Below, in pieces: positions 9,744 through 19,702 of a stretch of 64,000 nucleotides of DNA. Where the stretch lies: contig NBIV01000129.1 in assembly GCA_003194525.1 (NCBI GenBank), positions 62,001 to 126,000 on the forward strand. The letters are read 5' to 3'. The notes under the pieces were generated by a model. It did no database searches. It saw nothing but the letters and a program-made list of their open reading frames with translations, and was not told the origin of the DNA. Numbering within the stretch: position 1 is the stretch's first letter; the number at the start of each line of letters is the position of its first letter. The position numbers and the translations under genes were made by a program. The DNA is from Gracilariopsis chorda. Its lineage: Eukaryota > Rhodophyta > Florideophyceae > Gracilariales > Gracilariaceae.

Positions 9744-11293
9744 GACTGAGCGCGCTGTGAAAGCGAAGTGAAGGAGGTAGAGGATGGGGTGGGGGGGGGG
9801 AGGTGACGACGGGGGTTTGTTTCAGCGAAGCGAACGGGGGATACGGGCAGGGTGTAGACGCGCGCAGCTGCGGGGGATAGCGCGCGTATGCGGCTGTGTC
9901 ATGGTGCAAATGGTGCGGGGCTGTGGGAGAAAGCGCTCGGGCGAAGGCGTTCAAGTATCAGGGCCGAATTGGCACGTGCCCCGGACGGGCGCTGCTTTTT
10001 CAGCGGTGGCACGCGCCGGTGGACAGCTGTTGCACGGCGGTTGGATGCCGAACGGCACGCTGTGCCGAAACGTGGCAGTACGGCGCGTCGCGTTTTCTTC
10101 TGCCGCTGTTCGCCTCCGTGAGCATTTCGTGTGTAAGGCCCCCTTGCTCCTGAGCTACAATGGTACGACGGGTAGACTAAACTACAGAAGACGTTTCGCG
10201 GTTGCATCGATTTGGACAACACGGAAGAAAACGACACAAGCCATGCCGTTGACCCTTCTGCCGCCTGTGTCATGCCTGGTAACGTTACCATACTCCTAAC
10301 CTTGCTATCTTTGGTAGCGGACCACGATCGCTTGCGTACAAAATGCTGCAGCTTCTCCTTGTTCCGTCGCTCGCCCCTTGCCGTTTTGCACCTTCTCCCC
10401 TTGCAAACGCAACTCCAACTGCCACTCGACGTTTTATACGACAGTTTATAACGACAACTCCAAGCAATAGCTTTGCGGAAGCTACGCAAGCTGCCATTCG
10501 ACGTTTTGTACCAGCCCTCGCTCTAAACGGCTACCAAGGATACCGAGGCGTACCAGCGGTCCTCCACTCGCACTTGTTTGCTGATGACCGCTTCTCTATG
10601 AACGGTAAACTTTTATCGACTGCTCTGGCCAACAGCTCCTCCTCCGCGGGGGCGGGCGCCCGGGAAGCAAGCTGAGCAACTTCCCAAACCTCCAGCAACT
10701 CCGCCCTATGCTGCGTAGAGCTGTACCGTCATGCGACTCGTACCTGCAGATGATCGACAAGTGCGACATGCCTACAGACACGTTGGCGTGACAAGTTTGG
10801 AACGCCAGGAGGACAACTAGCTTCACTCTATACAACATTAAAAGCTGAGAACAGAACAGTCCTACGTGGAAAAAAACGCACACTTGGAGAATTAGACTTC
10901 ACGCCTTCTTCGATGAGTATTCGGAAGGTGTACACAAGGTAGAGTTAACTCTTTACCCGGGGCAGCTCTATACCTTCATATGGAGATATCTGTATTCGGT
11001 TGCAAGATTATCTACATAGTCTTGTGACCGTAAAACTCATCTGCAGGTCTTTCGTTTATATACCACGGTAATGTAGCATGTTGATATATTGTGACATGCT
11101 CCCAGCTCATTGCGTTGTCCTCTGGTAGCGAGCAAACAAGTTCCAGCGTTCTAGAAAACAAATCAACTCACAAAGAACATCGCAGAACACCATTTCAAAA
11201 TTCCAACCTTGCTATCAACCTGTCCCATCGATCACAGTATCATCTTTTCACAACAGTGTGTATCGTGCTTTACCAGCCATTCCAGTAACCATG
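9744..11293. other. Intergenic 1.55 kb, GC-rich then mixed
   Basis: Holds the PI4-kinase promoter side (GC-rich, with a G run near 9789-9799) and the 3' flank of uS15. Overlapping long ORFs near 9784-10490 occur in several frames at once, as GC-rich DNA produces, and none has a recognisable motif. A loose direct repeat (GCCACTCGACGTTTT near 10422 and GCCATTCGACGTTTT near 10492) is the only other structure noticed. Confidence 0.35.
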
Positions 11294-11977
11294 TCAGAGC
11301 TGTCGCAACTTTTGCGAAACACGAATGTTCAATCCAGCTACAATGTTATCGAACCGTTTCGGATCTTCCTTCTTCACGTACTTCAACAGTCGACGTCTAG
11401 TAGACACCATCTTCAGCAAACCTCGAGCAGTAGAATAATCCTTCGGATTTTCCTTGAGATGATTCGTCAAGTACTTGATTCTCGTCGTCAAGGTAGCAAT
11501 CTGAAACTCGGGTGATCCGGTATCCGTTTCATGAATCTTGAACTTTTGCTGCGCTTCAATAATGGTCTGTTTATTCGTCCAAGCCGCAGGTGGATCGAGC
11601 GGTTCAAGTTCACTTTCATCCAGTTCAATGTCATCCTCTTCAGGCATATCACCGAGTGCTGAAGCGGAGAAGAACGAGGTGTCGCCGGGAGGCGGCTGTG
11701 CTGCCTCTGCAGACGTCACATTTTCCCCTTCAGAAGCGATGGAAGACGGCATTTTCGGAGCGATCGGGCTGGAAGCTGGTCGGGAAGCTTCCTGGGGAGC
11801 GGGAGACGGCACTGCTTGTGCATCGCCGTCGCCGCTCAACGTGTCATCGCCGAGCATCCGTGCTGCTCGATGACGCGATGTGATGTAAGTCGGCCTCGAA
11901 CTCACCCTCAGAGTGGTGTGGCCATGGAACTGCGTTGTCGAGACTGGAAGTGTGGATGCCGCAAAAGCCGGATTCAT
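11294..11977 (-). CDS. rps15: Ribosomal protein uS15, organellar (probably plastid), nuclear-encoded
   Basis: The C-terminal 85 residues are a bacterial-type S15, which binds the central domain of 16S rRNA early in small-subunit assembly. Visible are HETDTGSPEFQIA, ARGLLKMVSTRRRLL and the helical core between. The frame stays open upstream to a TTG near 12148, but the only in-frame ATG before the domain is at 11977 (MNPAFAAS), giving 227 residues. That start yields a Ser/Thr/Arg-rich N-terminus with an early Phe, as in red-lineage plastid transit peptides. A poorly conserved acidic, Ser/Pro-rich linker of about 100 residues follows. From memory, red-type plastid genomes lack rps15, which fits a nuclear copy; a mitochondrial destination is the alternative. 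Single exon. Confidence 0.85.
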   Translation of the reverse strand: MNPAFAASTLPVSTTQFHGHTTLRVSSRPTYITSRHRAARMLGDDTLSGDGDAQAVPSPAPQEASRPASSPIAPKMPSSIASEGENVTSAEAAQPPPGDTSFFSASALGDMPEEDDIELDESELEPLDPPAAWTNKQTIIEAQQKFKIHETDTGSPEFQIATLTTRIKYLTNHLKENPKDYSTARGLLKMVSTRRRLLKYVKKEDPKRFDNIVAGLNIRVSQKLRQL

Positions 11978-12439
11978 CGTGTCTTCACGAAATGTATTCA
12001 AGGATCTCTCCAATTTATGTACGTGATAGCTGACACATTCAAGAAAGCTTGAACGCAATTGTCTACGCGACGGCGGGGCACAGGAAAAGGAAAATGCGAG
12101 GGACAACGATAACAGCAGTATGAACTTTTGCAGACTTTGGGTTACCAACGGTACCGAAGACTGCCGACTGCGGACGACGACGGAGATAAGGCAACCAACA
12201 CCTCAGCGAGAAGATGTGAAGAGGAACGCGTGAGCTCCCATACGAAATTATGCCTGCGAATTAAATCGCTGCACTTGGCATCGAGATTTCCGTGATTGAT
12301 CAAGTTTCTCAAAAACAAGCCAAATAAACTCTGCAGCAGCATGCGCGGGTCAGTGAACCATTGTTCGGCTGACCCCGCGTAACCCTTAACTCCATCCACT
12401 GTTTACGTCCTTCCTCCGTTACCTATCCCGCATGCTTCG
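11978..12439. other. Intergenic upstream of uS15
   Basis: Promoter side of uS15, ending in a (GT)n run at about 12440-12452 that is the simple-repeat tail of the adjoining minus-strand LINE copy. No gene seen. Confidence 0.4.
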
Positions 12440-12924
12440 TGTGTGTGTGTGTGTATATGAGCTCTTGTCTCTAATTTCAAGACTACGGTAGGGGTTATAT
12501 TGAAAAGAACACCTCTCTCTCTACATAAACCAACAACCTTTCTGGCCATGTTCTAACTATCGATTCGGCGTCAGAACCTTGCCTCTCTCGGACAGGTGGA
12601 AGTTCTCGACGTCAGGATGCCGCTCTTCGGCGGCATCTAAGAACGAAATGGTCTACACTATTTAGTATGTCGAGCCCACACCCGAGCGAGCAGAAACGTT
12701 TGCTGTTGTGCATAAACGTTGAGGTATGTTTCCTGGATGCAGAGGTTGTCTGCATCGTGTTCGTGGACCGTCTTCGCCGGAAGGGCCCTCTTGCCCACCG
12801 AGAGCAACCTTCGGCAGTTAATCTGCATGGCGGTCAATCGTGTGTTGATCTTTTTATTTTTTGATGACCGAAAGGTTGCTGGTCTCCGCGAGTGACCCAA
12901 TCGCCTGTCCATTTCGCTTCCCTC
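12440..12924 (-). mobile_element. Internally deleted LINE copy: endonuclease start fused to 3' end
   Basis: Read on the minus strand, 12924 to about 12740 encodes the start of an apurinic-type endonuclease domain (MQINCRRLLSVGKRAL, then LCIQETYLN, the catalytic-Glu motif QE). It then passes directly into sequence homologous to the 3' region of the copy at 4380-5082, starting around the stretch equivalent to 4790 and running to the common end GAGCTCATATA. The middle (reverse transcriptase and RNase H) is missing. It ends in an AC-repeat tail. Stop codons interrupt the 3' part, so it is a dead copy. It abuts the 3' tail of the next LINE fragment. Confidence 0.7.
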
Positions 12925-13690
12925 GTTCTTCTTCTTCTTTATTTTGGGTTCAATATGTCTGATTACGGCATACTGATTGAGGTTTTTTCTTGTTATGAGA
13001 AAAACCTCTCTCTCCTAAGAAAGGCTAACAACTTCTGTGGCCACTGGCGGACTATCTCCGCCAGAGTCTTGCCTTTTCTCTCTGCTGCGGCAGAAAGCTC
13101 GCGTCTCCTAGAATCTGTCCGCTTAGGGCAACGAAGCACATAGTGTTCAGCGCTGTTGATAGCGTGCGTGTTACAGTCACATTGTGATGGTTTCTCTTCT
13201 ATGTAGCTTGCAACAGGGTGAAGCTTCGGTGTGTGTCCTACATAGATCTGAGACAGCGTGACTTCTGCTTTCCGCGGCGATATGATGTTTTGTAGTTCTT
13301 CTGGGACATCATTGATCAGAGGCTTGGCTCTAGAGGCAGCCATTATTCGTATCTTGGCGTCCTCAAAGTAGACCGGTACTCTGACTCGATCTTTCAAAGG
13401 AGTGCTCAAACCTTGCTCTGCAAGGCTATCCACCCGTTCATTCTGCGGAAGGCCGCAGTGCCCGGGTATCCAAACGATATCAACGAAACAGCCTCTTTTG
13501 TCGGTGATGGAACTTAGTATTCGTGAAACAGTTTGTAACGAAGAGGGTTGCTGTCGAAGCGAGCTCTGCAATCCATCTACCATACTCTTGGAGTCCGTTG
13601 CCAATCTGATTCGTCCTTTCCATCCTTCTTCACATCTTTGCATAACCTTTTCAAGCGCGTGTTTTGCTCGTTACTGGAGGAAAGACGGGT
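12925..13690 (-). mobile_element. LINE 3' fragment with intact-looking RNase H motifs and GAA tail
   Basis: The minus-strand frame from about 13675 encodes KHALEKVMQRC..., LATDSKS, then IVWIPGHCGLPQNERVDSLA: the Asp, His and Asp of retroelement RNase H are all present. A C-terminal zinc-knuckle-like part (CDCNTH..NSAEHYVLRCPKR) follows, as in I/Jockey/Tad-type elements. The reverse transcriptase and endonuclease are absent: the copy is 5'-truncated near 13690, where the frame meets a stop. The 3' end has a hairpin (GAGGTTTTT ... AAAAAACCTC) and an AAAATAAAGAAGAAGAAG tail at 12925-12945. The last 200 bp are nearly identical to the fragment at 46896-47105, so this family was active relatively recently. 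Confidence 0.8.
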
Positions 13691-14083
13691 ACACCTCGTG
13701 AAGGCGGATCGGCTTGTACCCCCGCATGCTTTAAAAAGAGTAACACAAGCATCTTACCCCGCAGGGTATGAAAGGATGCAGGCCGCGCAGGAACTTGGAT
13801 GTTTAGAGCGTTTAACCTCACGCTACAAAAAATGTGTCCCTACCGGATCCACGAGAAAGAAGAGACAAGAACAAAAAAGCCAGGTCGCAACGCAACGCAC
13901 TGCTGATCCACAGAACATTTTATTCAGCTTTCTGTACACAAAAGTGGGCGCTTTCATCGCTCTGTTGCATCGCAACAGAGCATCCTCGCTCGGCAAAACT
14001 GGGAAGCTTGTACCACTGCGAGTAGTTTCAACAAGTTCTCTCCTAAAATTCATTGCTAAAGGGCATACACTATATAGTTAGCA
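13691..14083. other. Intergenic, golgin 3' flank
   Basis: Downstream side of the minus-strand golgin. No gene seen; a strong hairpin is listed separately. Confidence 0.4.
13959..13981. repeat. Perfect 10-bp-stem hairpin downstream of the golgin stop
   Basis: GCTCTGTTGC, loop ATC, GCAACAGAGC. It lies about 100 bp past the golgin stop codon on the transcribed strand, so it could fold in the 3' UTR. Confidence 0.6.
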
Positions 14084-17000
14084 CTACCAACCCTTAGCTT
14101 GCTCCTCACCTTCCTCAGTCTCCTTCATCAAAAACTCAATCCATTTGTCGCTCACAGTCCCAATCGGTGGAAGAGCCGCATTGTCCAGTTCTGGTGGTTG
14201 AACCAAAGACCCGAGTCGGTCGATGAGCGCTCTTCTCTTCAGTCCTACAGCTATGTTATCCGAATCAGAGAAAGCCAACATCCTTGACATCAGTTCAAGA
14301 ACATCGCGTCGTCTCACAGATCCCACTCTAAAATAGCTCACCAAAAGCTGACGTACTACCCTTCTGTCTACGAGCTGTCCGCCTGCATCCGGCTGATTAA
14401 GTCTGGAAAGGCTGTTCTCCAGCTCGAGCTTCAGCTCAACTCGTTCGTCGGCAAGTCGTCCAATGGCTCCACGTAACTCCTTGATCTCCTCCTCTTGGAT
14501 TTGTAGCTTGTTCTCTGTGATACCAACCCCCGCAACACGATCGCTCGCCTCTCGCAATTCCATACTTGTCTTATTCAGTTTCTGTTGTAGCTCAATCGTT
14601 CTCTGCTCAATAAATGAGTCCTGAGCTGCTTCGAGTTGTTCTATAGCTATACGCAAATTCTCTTCACCTTGACGATGCGTTTCAGCCAAAAGCTCACTCT
14701 CTTTGGCGGTACTTTGCGCTTCATCGCATGCAGTCCTTAGCTTTGAACACATCTCTTCCGATTTTTCCAGTTGCAATGTTACGTCTTCTAGCTCCGCACT
14801 TAGACGTTCTACCTCTTCTTTCTGTGCAACAGCTGACTCCTCTTCATGTTCCTGAAGTCGTCTATGAGCTTCCTCAAGGTCCTCCGTCAAATTCGTTACC
14901 TGGTCCTGAAGATAGACATTCCTTTCTTCAAGCTCATCCAACTCATTTGTGCGGCTATTTAGCTGAGAAGTTAGCTTGTTACATAATGCACGCAGCTCTC
15001 CCGAATCCTTTTCAGACCTACTCGCCTTATCTTTCATTCGTTCAAGATTATGACGCAGTTCCTCCAGCTCATCTTCCATCTGAGTAATTACCCCTTCAAA
15101 GTGCTGCTTTGCTTCTTCATGACCTTCGGATCGGGCACTCTTGGCTTTTCTCTCCAGTCTCTCATTTGAACCCCGAACCGCGTCTCTTTCTCGCTCTGCA
15201 ATTTCGGCACGATCTGCAAGTCTCGCTGCTTCGCCTTCGGCATGAGATCTTCTCTGTTCAGAATCTTCGAGATGTGAACGTGTTCTACTCAGTTCAGCGA
15301 CTAAAGATGCTGTTCCTCGTAGCACCTGAACACTGATATTGCTACTAGCATCAGAGCCCATGTATTCGCTTCCATCATCCGTAAATGATTCAAACTGCTC
15401 AGTGCTCAAGCATTTCTGAATCATACCCCAAATTGTTCCAAGAGATGAGGTAACTCTTCCAAGCTCCTGACGAATTAGATCCATATCACCCTTCGAAGCC
15501 TGTATTACCCTGTCAAGCTCCTTGTTCATGCTCTCGTGGGTTGTTCTGAGCTCATTCTCAAGCTCAGACTCTCGTATCTTCGATGCAGTGAGAACATCAT
15601 TCAGTTCATGGAACTGTTGCTGTACTGAATCCCTTTCCGATGAGGCCGTTTGAAGATCTTTCACGCTTTGTTGCGCTGTTCTGAGCTCATTCTCAAGCTC
15701 GGACTCTCGTATCCTCGATGTGGTAAGAATACCATTCAGTTCATGGAATTGTTGCTGTATCGAGTCCCTTTCTAATGACGCAGTTTGAAGATCTCTATTG
15801 CTTGAGTTGAGCTCATGCTCCAAAACGACACATCTTTCTTTCAATGACTTCAAAGAGGTAGTTTCACCTTCCAGTAGTTCTGTTCTTTCCTTGCTGTCTT
15901 GAAGTTGAGTCTTGGTCTGCTCGTACTCCTCATATGCGGCTAGATGTTGATCTACAAGAGTAGAAAGGAGATTAACGAGGGCCGACAACCAATGAGTAGC
16001 TTGTGCCAAACCAATGTCTTCCTCTTCATCCTCTGAAACACCCGGCCATGTCAGTGTATTTCTCAGAGATTCCGGTGCAGACTCCCATGCTTTAGATCCC
16101 TGCCTCAATGATTTTCGTATCATATTGCAGATATCCGTCGCTGCCTCTCGGTGATGTTGGAAATCCCTTTGCACTTGTGCCAGTCTTCCGCTGGTCTCTT
16201 GCCGTGACTTCTGCTCTGCCAATAGCTCTGCCTTCACCAGCCCCAATTCAACACTAGACGTCTCTCTCAGGGTGGCCAAATCAGCCTGAATGGATTTTTC
16301 TTTCTTGTTACACTGCACCAGTTGTTCTTCGACATGGTTGATGCGTTCCCTGAGTTCACTCTTCTCTTGCTCAGAAGCCTGGTTCTGAGAAGTCAGGGAA
16401 GACTTTTCCTTCTCCAAAACGTCCACCTTTCCTCGTAGTTGGGAAGACTCGTTCGATAAAGACACGCTGCGCTGCTTCAATACACCCTCATTCTTCCGCA
16501 GCTCTGACATATCTTCCCGCAACTCCTCATGCTTCTTCAAACTTTCATCGAATTCCTTTGTCTTCGATTTTAGATTCTCCTCAAGGAGTGGAAGCCTGGC
16601 AGCAGCTTCAGATAGCTGCACAATCTTCAAATTGGCTTCATCCCGTTCGTCACGAATCCTCAGAATTTCGGCTTTCACCCCATCCCGTTCTGCAGTTGTT
16701 GAATCTAACCTTGCGTGCAGCGTAGCAAATTCTGCCCCCGCTGCTCGCAGCCTAGCACCTGCCTCGTCCCTCTGCCTTTGGAATGCTCCTCTCTGTAAGG
16801 TTAGCTTCTCAATCTTGTTCGCGCACGAAGTCAGCTTGCGTTGGAAAAGAGCAATGGATTTTGTCTTCTGTTCACACTCTTCAGTCAGAGCCTTTTCCTT
16901 TTCAGAAACGGAATCGGAACTTGTCGCAGCAGCAGTTCGTTCCTGAACCAATCGATCTCGTTCAGCTGCTAGAGCTTCGAATCTTTTAGTGAGATCTGAG

Positions 17001-19702
17001 TTCTGCTCTCTCATTGATTTGTATCTGCCTTTGGCTTCATCTCGTTCGCCTTGCAAAGAAACAGTCTCACGCTGCGAATCCAATAAGTCGCGATTAATTT
17101 GATCTTCTCGCGCATGTGATTGCTCTAGCTCTTTCTCTAGGGAACACTTGGAGTCATATAGACGGTTTCGTTCTTCAATAACATCACGCGTGCGATCCTT
17201 CATCTCTTCAATCTGCTTCGACAAGATATCTAGTCGCAAATTCTCATCTTCTTTCTCCTTTTCATTGGTTATGACCAAGCGTTCTAGTTCTTCTATTCTT
17301 TGATCCTTTTCTTGTAAGGTAGCCAATTGGCTTCGTTCATCAGAGTAAAGTCTCTCGTATTCCTCCGCGTGTAGCGTGATTGATTCCAGTGCCTTCTCCC
17401 GCTCCAAATTGGCAATATCACGTTCGTGAATGGCTATTTGGAGTTGCTTCTTCAGCTCTTCTTCTCGCGCCTCAGTTTGAGAACTTACAAGTCCTAGACG
17501 ATGCCTTAAATCATCTGCCTCGGCTGAAATAGAGTTTCGTTCTGATAAGATGCGCACCATATCTGACCGCAACGCGTCAATTTGTTCTGTAATCATGGTT
17601 TCTCTCTCGCGTGCAGCCTCTTCGTTATTTTTCATGACCTCTATCAGATGGTGCGCTTCCTTAATACCATCTCCGCCTCTCTCAATTGCTGCATCTCGTT
17701 CAGCCTCTGCGTCCAGCTTGTCGCGAAGAGCACTCTGCATATCCTTTAACAACACCTCCTTTTCGATTGACAGTTCCTTTGCTGTTTCATGGCTTCTTTT
17801 CAATTCGTCCCGTAGAATATCTACAGATCTTCCTTGTTCTTCATGTTGACTTTCTTCTTCGTTCTTAGCAGCCAAAATTTCATCTTTTTCTTCGTTGAGT
17901 CTTCGAACTTGCTCCCTCAGTTCTTCCACCTCAGTCCTTAGTCCGCTACTCTTGTCTGCACTCGGGACTGTAGCCTGTTCTACCTCTTCTGCACGTGCAC
18001 GACTTATATCAGCATCAAGCTCTGGAGGTGATGGAAAGTCATGGATTGTCTCTTCTTCTTGTGGAGCCGTTTCAGTTTGCGCACGAGTTTCGGCAATAGG
18101 CTCCTCCAGAGTAAGCGGGTCCCAATTGTGAGTTGCTTCTGAAATCCAACCGTCATCGTGGTGACTCTCTTTGATTGACTCTTGATGAACATCCGTGGTT
18201 GATTCAGAAACGTAGTTCTGGGCGGCAACGTTAGTAGTTGCTTCAGCGCTACCGAGATTTGAAAAGAAGGCATCATCTGGATTTTCAGGTTCGCTTAGCG
18301 GGGTATCCTGGAACTGGGGAGCGGGCACTTCTTCCTGTACTTTGAGATCATTTGAAACCGCAGGTACCGTTTCTATGGGCATCTCTGGCTTGTCGGAGTC
18401 TTCGGGTTGTTCTTTCTGGTTTTCAGAACCATCCTCCTTCGCTCCCGTATCATCCTGTCCTGCGGCGGTGGTCTCCTGGGACGGAAATGGTTCGGAAAAC
18501 TCAACGGAGAACTCATCGGCCTTCTCCTGAGTCTTACTGGGCTGCGTAGAAAACCAGTCCAAGTCTGCACCAAACTCATTCGGACCACCCCCAAAGGCTT
18601 CTTCGCTGGCGTTCTGAACACCCATTTGTTCTTCTCCTTCTACCGTCCAATCTTCAACACCCCAATCAATGAATGGCTCCGGTTCGGGTTGCTGCGTAGT
18701 AGTGGATTGAATCACCTCTGGCTGTATGACTGTCTCGCTCTTTTCGTGTTCATTTTTGTTTGCGCTGTCTGTTGGTGCCCCTTCAGGATTCGATACCAAA
18801 TCATCAAAACTGGGCTCTGGTTCAGCTGGAATTGCAGGAGGCGGCGGCAAGGTCTCAGGCTGCAAGGGCTCAGGCTGCAAGGGATCAGGCTGCAAGGGAT
18901 CAGGCTGCAAGGGATCAGGCTGCAAGGGCTCAGGCTGCAAGGGCTCAGGCTGCAAGGGCTCAGGCTGCAAGAGCTCAGGCTGCAAGATCTCAGGCTGCAA
19001 GAACGCATTTGTTTCAGTAGCTGAAATTTGCTGTACAAGTTCAGGATTCTCTGTAGTTGATTCATATGGTTCTTGCACAGGACCAGCCTCAGCTGCGCCG
19101 GTATCGCTAGTAGGGACAGGCTGTGAGAATGCCTCGTTTTCGCCATTCAACCGAGGCGGTTCTGATTCGTTGTAGTCTGTGGGAATATCTTCCTTTTCTT
19201 GCCCTGCGCTCGGTTTAACAGGGGTGATGAATGAGGTAGGTACAAGGGGTGCCGGTATCGGTGCATGAGCCTGCGAACTGGAAGAATTGATACCACTAAC
19301 GACATATCTGGAACGTCTCCCTGTCTTTGGCTTCGGAACAGCTGCAGAGCCCTGAGGAGGTGGTCCGGGTGGCACCTCTATAGGTGCAAGAGGAGGCGGT
19401 TCTAGCTGGGAAAGTTGGGGGGGTTGAGGTGGATGAGATAGTTGAGATGACTGCGGTGGCTCAGATGGCTGAGGTGGCGGTGGCGGTGGCGGTTCAGAGT
19501 CGTCTTGAAAACCGGTTTGGTCCCAAGAGTCCCAATCCGCCTCATTCTCGGTTTGCTGCTGAGAGTAGGAATATTCTTCGGTGTGCAATACTCCGTCTTC
19601 GTCTTCCGCAGCCGCCGCTTGCAGCACACCCTGTGCAACTTGAGCAGCTGACTTTGCATGCTCCCGGACGCGCTCACGGAGGGATCCTAGTTGTTTCCAC
19701 AT
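14084..19702 (-). CDS. Long coiled-coil golgin with C-terminal GRAB-like domain
   Basis: A 1,872-residue protein, single exon. It starts with a short amphipathic N-terminus (MWKQLGSLRERVREHAKSAA). A Pro/Glu/Gln-rich disordered region to about residue 580 includes ten copies of a five-residue LQPEx repeat. Nearly continuous coiled coil follows from about 590 to 1770. The last 95 residues contain VDRRVVRQLLVSYF...RRRDVLELMSRMLAFSDSD, which fits the GRAB (GRIP-related Arf-binding) domain of GMAP-210/Rud3-type golgins; that domain binds Arf1-GTP at the cis-Golgi. The expected role is vesicle tethering. The assignment rests on architecture plus this C-terminal motif; a GRIP domain binding Arl1 is the closest alternative, but the region is followed by a further 45-residue tail. 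Residues 1304-1393 are a 45-residue tandem duplication. Confidence 0.78.
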   Translation of the reverse strand: MWKQLGSLRERVREHAKSAAQVAQGVLQAAAAEDEDGVLHTEEYSYSQQQTENEADWDSWDQTGFQDDSEPPPPPPPQPSEPPQSSQLSHPPQPPQLSQLEPPPLAPIEVPPGPPPQGSAAVPKPKTGRRSRYVVSGINSSSSQAHAPIPAPLVPTSFITPVKPSAGQEKEDIPTDYNESEPPRLNGENEAFSQPVPTSDTGAAEAGPVQEPYESTTENPELVQQISATETNAFLQPEILQPELLQPEPLQPEPLQPEPLQPDPLQPDPLQPDPLQPEPLQPETLPPPPAIPAEPEPSFDDLVSNPEGAPTDSANKNEHEKSETVIQPEVIQSTTTQQPEPEPFIDWGVEDWTVEGEEQMGVQNASEEAFGGGPNEFGADLDWFSTQPSKTQEKADEFSVEFSEPFPSQETTAAGQDDTGAKEDGSENQKEQPEDSDKPEMPIETVPAVSNDLKVQEEVPAPQFQDTPLSEPENPDDAFFSNLGSAEATTNVAAQNYVSESTTDVHQESIKESHHDDGWISEATHNWDPLTLEEPIAETRAQTETAPQEEETIHDFPSPPELDADISRARAEEVEQATVPSADKSSGLRTEVEELREQVRRLNEEKDEILAAKNEEESQHEEQGRSVDILRDELKRSHETAKELSIEKEVLLKDMQSALRDKLDAEAERDAAIERGGDGIKEAHHLIEVMKNNEEAARERETMITEQIDALRSDMVRILSERNSISAEADDLRHRLGLVSSQTEAREEELKKQLQIAIHERDIANLEREKALESITLHAEEYERLYSDERSQLATLQEKDQRIEELERLVITNEKEKEDENLRLDILSKQIEEMKDRTRDVIEERNRLYDSKCSLEKELEQSHAREDQINRDLLDSQRETVSLQGERDEAKGRYKSMREQNSDLTKRFEALAAERDRLVQERTAAATSSDSVSEKEKALTEECEQKTKSIALFQRKLTSCANKIEKLTLQRGAFQRQRDEAGARLRAAGAEFATLHARLDSTTAERDGVKAEILRIRDERDEANLKIVQLSEAAARLPLLEENLKSKTKEFDESLKKHEELREDMSELRKNEGVLKQRSVSLSNESSQLRGKVDVLEKEKSSLTSQNQASEQEKSELRERINHVEEQLVQCNKKEKSIQADLATLRETSSVELGLVKAELLAEQKSRQETSGRLAQVQRDFQHHREAATDICNMIRKSLRQGSKAWESAPESLRNTLTWPGVSEDEEEDIGLAQATHWLSALVNLLSTLVDQHLAAYEEYEQTKTQLQDSKERTELLEGETTSLKSLKERCVVLEHELNSSNRDLQTASLERDSIQQQFHELNGILTTSRIRESELENELRTAQQSVKDLQTASSERDSVQQQFHELNDVLTASKIRESELENELRTTHESMNKELDRVIQASKGDMDLIRQELGRVTSSLGTIWGMIQKCLSTEQFESFTDDGSEYMGSDASSNISVQVLRGTASLVAELSRTRSHLEDSEQRRSHAEGEAARLADRAEIAERERDAVRGSNERLERKAKSARSEGHEEAKQHFEGVITQMEDELEELRHNLERMKDKASRSEKDSGELRALCNKLTSQLNSRTNELDELEERNVYLQDQVTNLTEDLEEAHRRLQEHEEESAVAQKEEVERLSAELEDVTLQLEKSEEMCSKLRTACDEAQSTAKESELLAETHRQGEENLRIAIEQLEAAQDSFIEQRTIELQQKLNKTSMELREASDRVAGVGITENKLQIQEEEIKELRGAIGRLADERVELKLELENSLSRLNQPDAGGQLVDRRVVRQLLVSYFRVGSVRRRDVLELMSRMLAFSDSDNIAVGLKRRALIDRLGSLVQPPELDNAALPPIGTVSDKWIEFLMKETEEGEEQAKGW
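15524..15793 (-). repeat. 135-bp tandem duplication inside the golgin coiled coil
   Basis: Two adjacent 45-residue units begin DLQTASLERDS and DLQTASSERDS and end ELENELRT plus six residues. They differ at about ten positions, so the duplication is fairly young and the heptad phase is kept. Confidence 0.85.
18855..19004 (-). repeat. 15-bp minisatellite, ten units, coding for LQPEx
   Basis: Ten head-to-tail 15-bp units (plus strand TCAGGCTGCAAGGGC and variants) lie in frame within the golgin gene. Only the last residue of each unit and E/D at position four vary. A likely site of length polymorphism. Confidence 0.9.

Noticed and set aside
9784-10489. Overlapping ORFs on both strands upstream of PI4-kinase
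   Set aside because: Mutually overlapping in GC-rich DNA, no motif or plausible splice structure.
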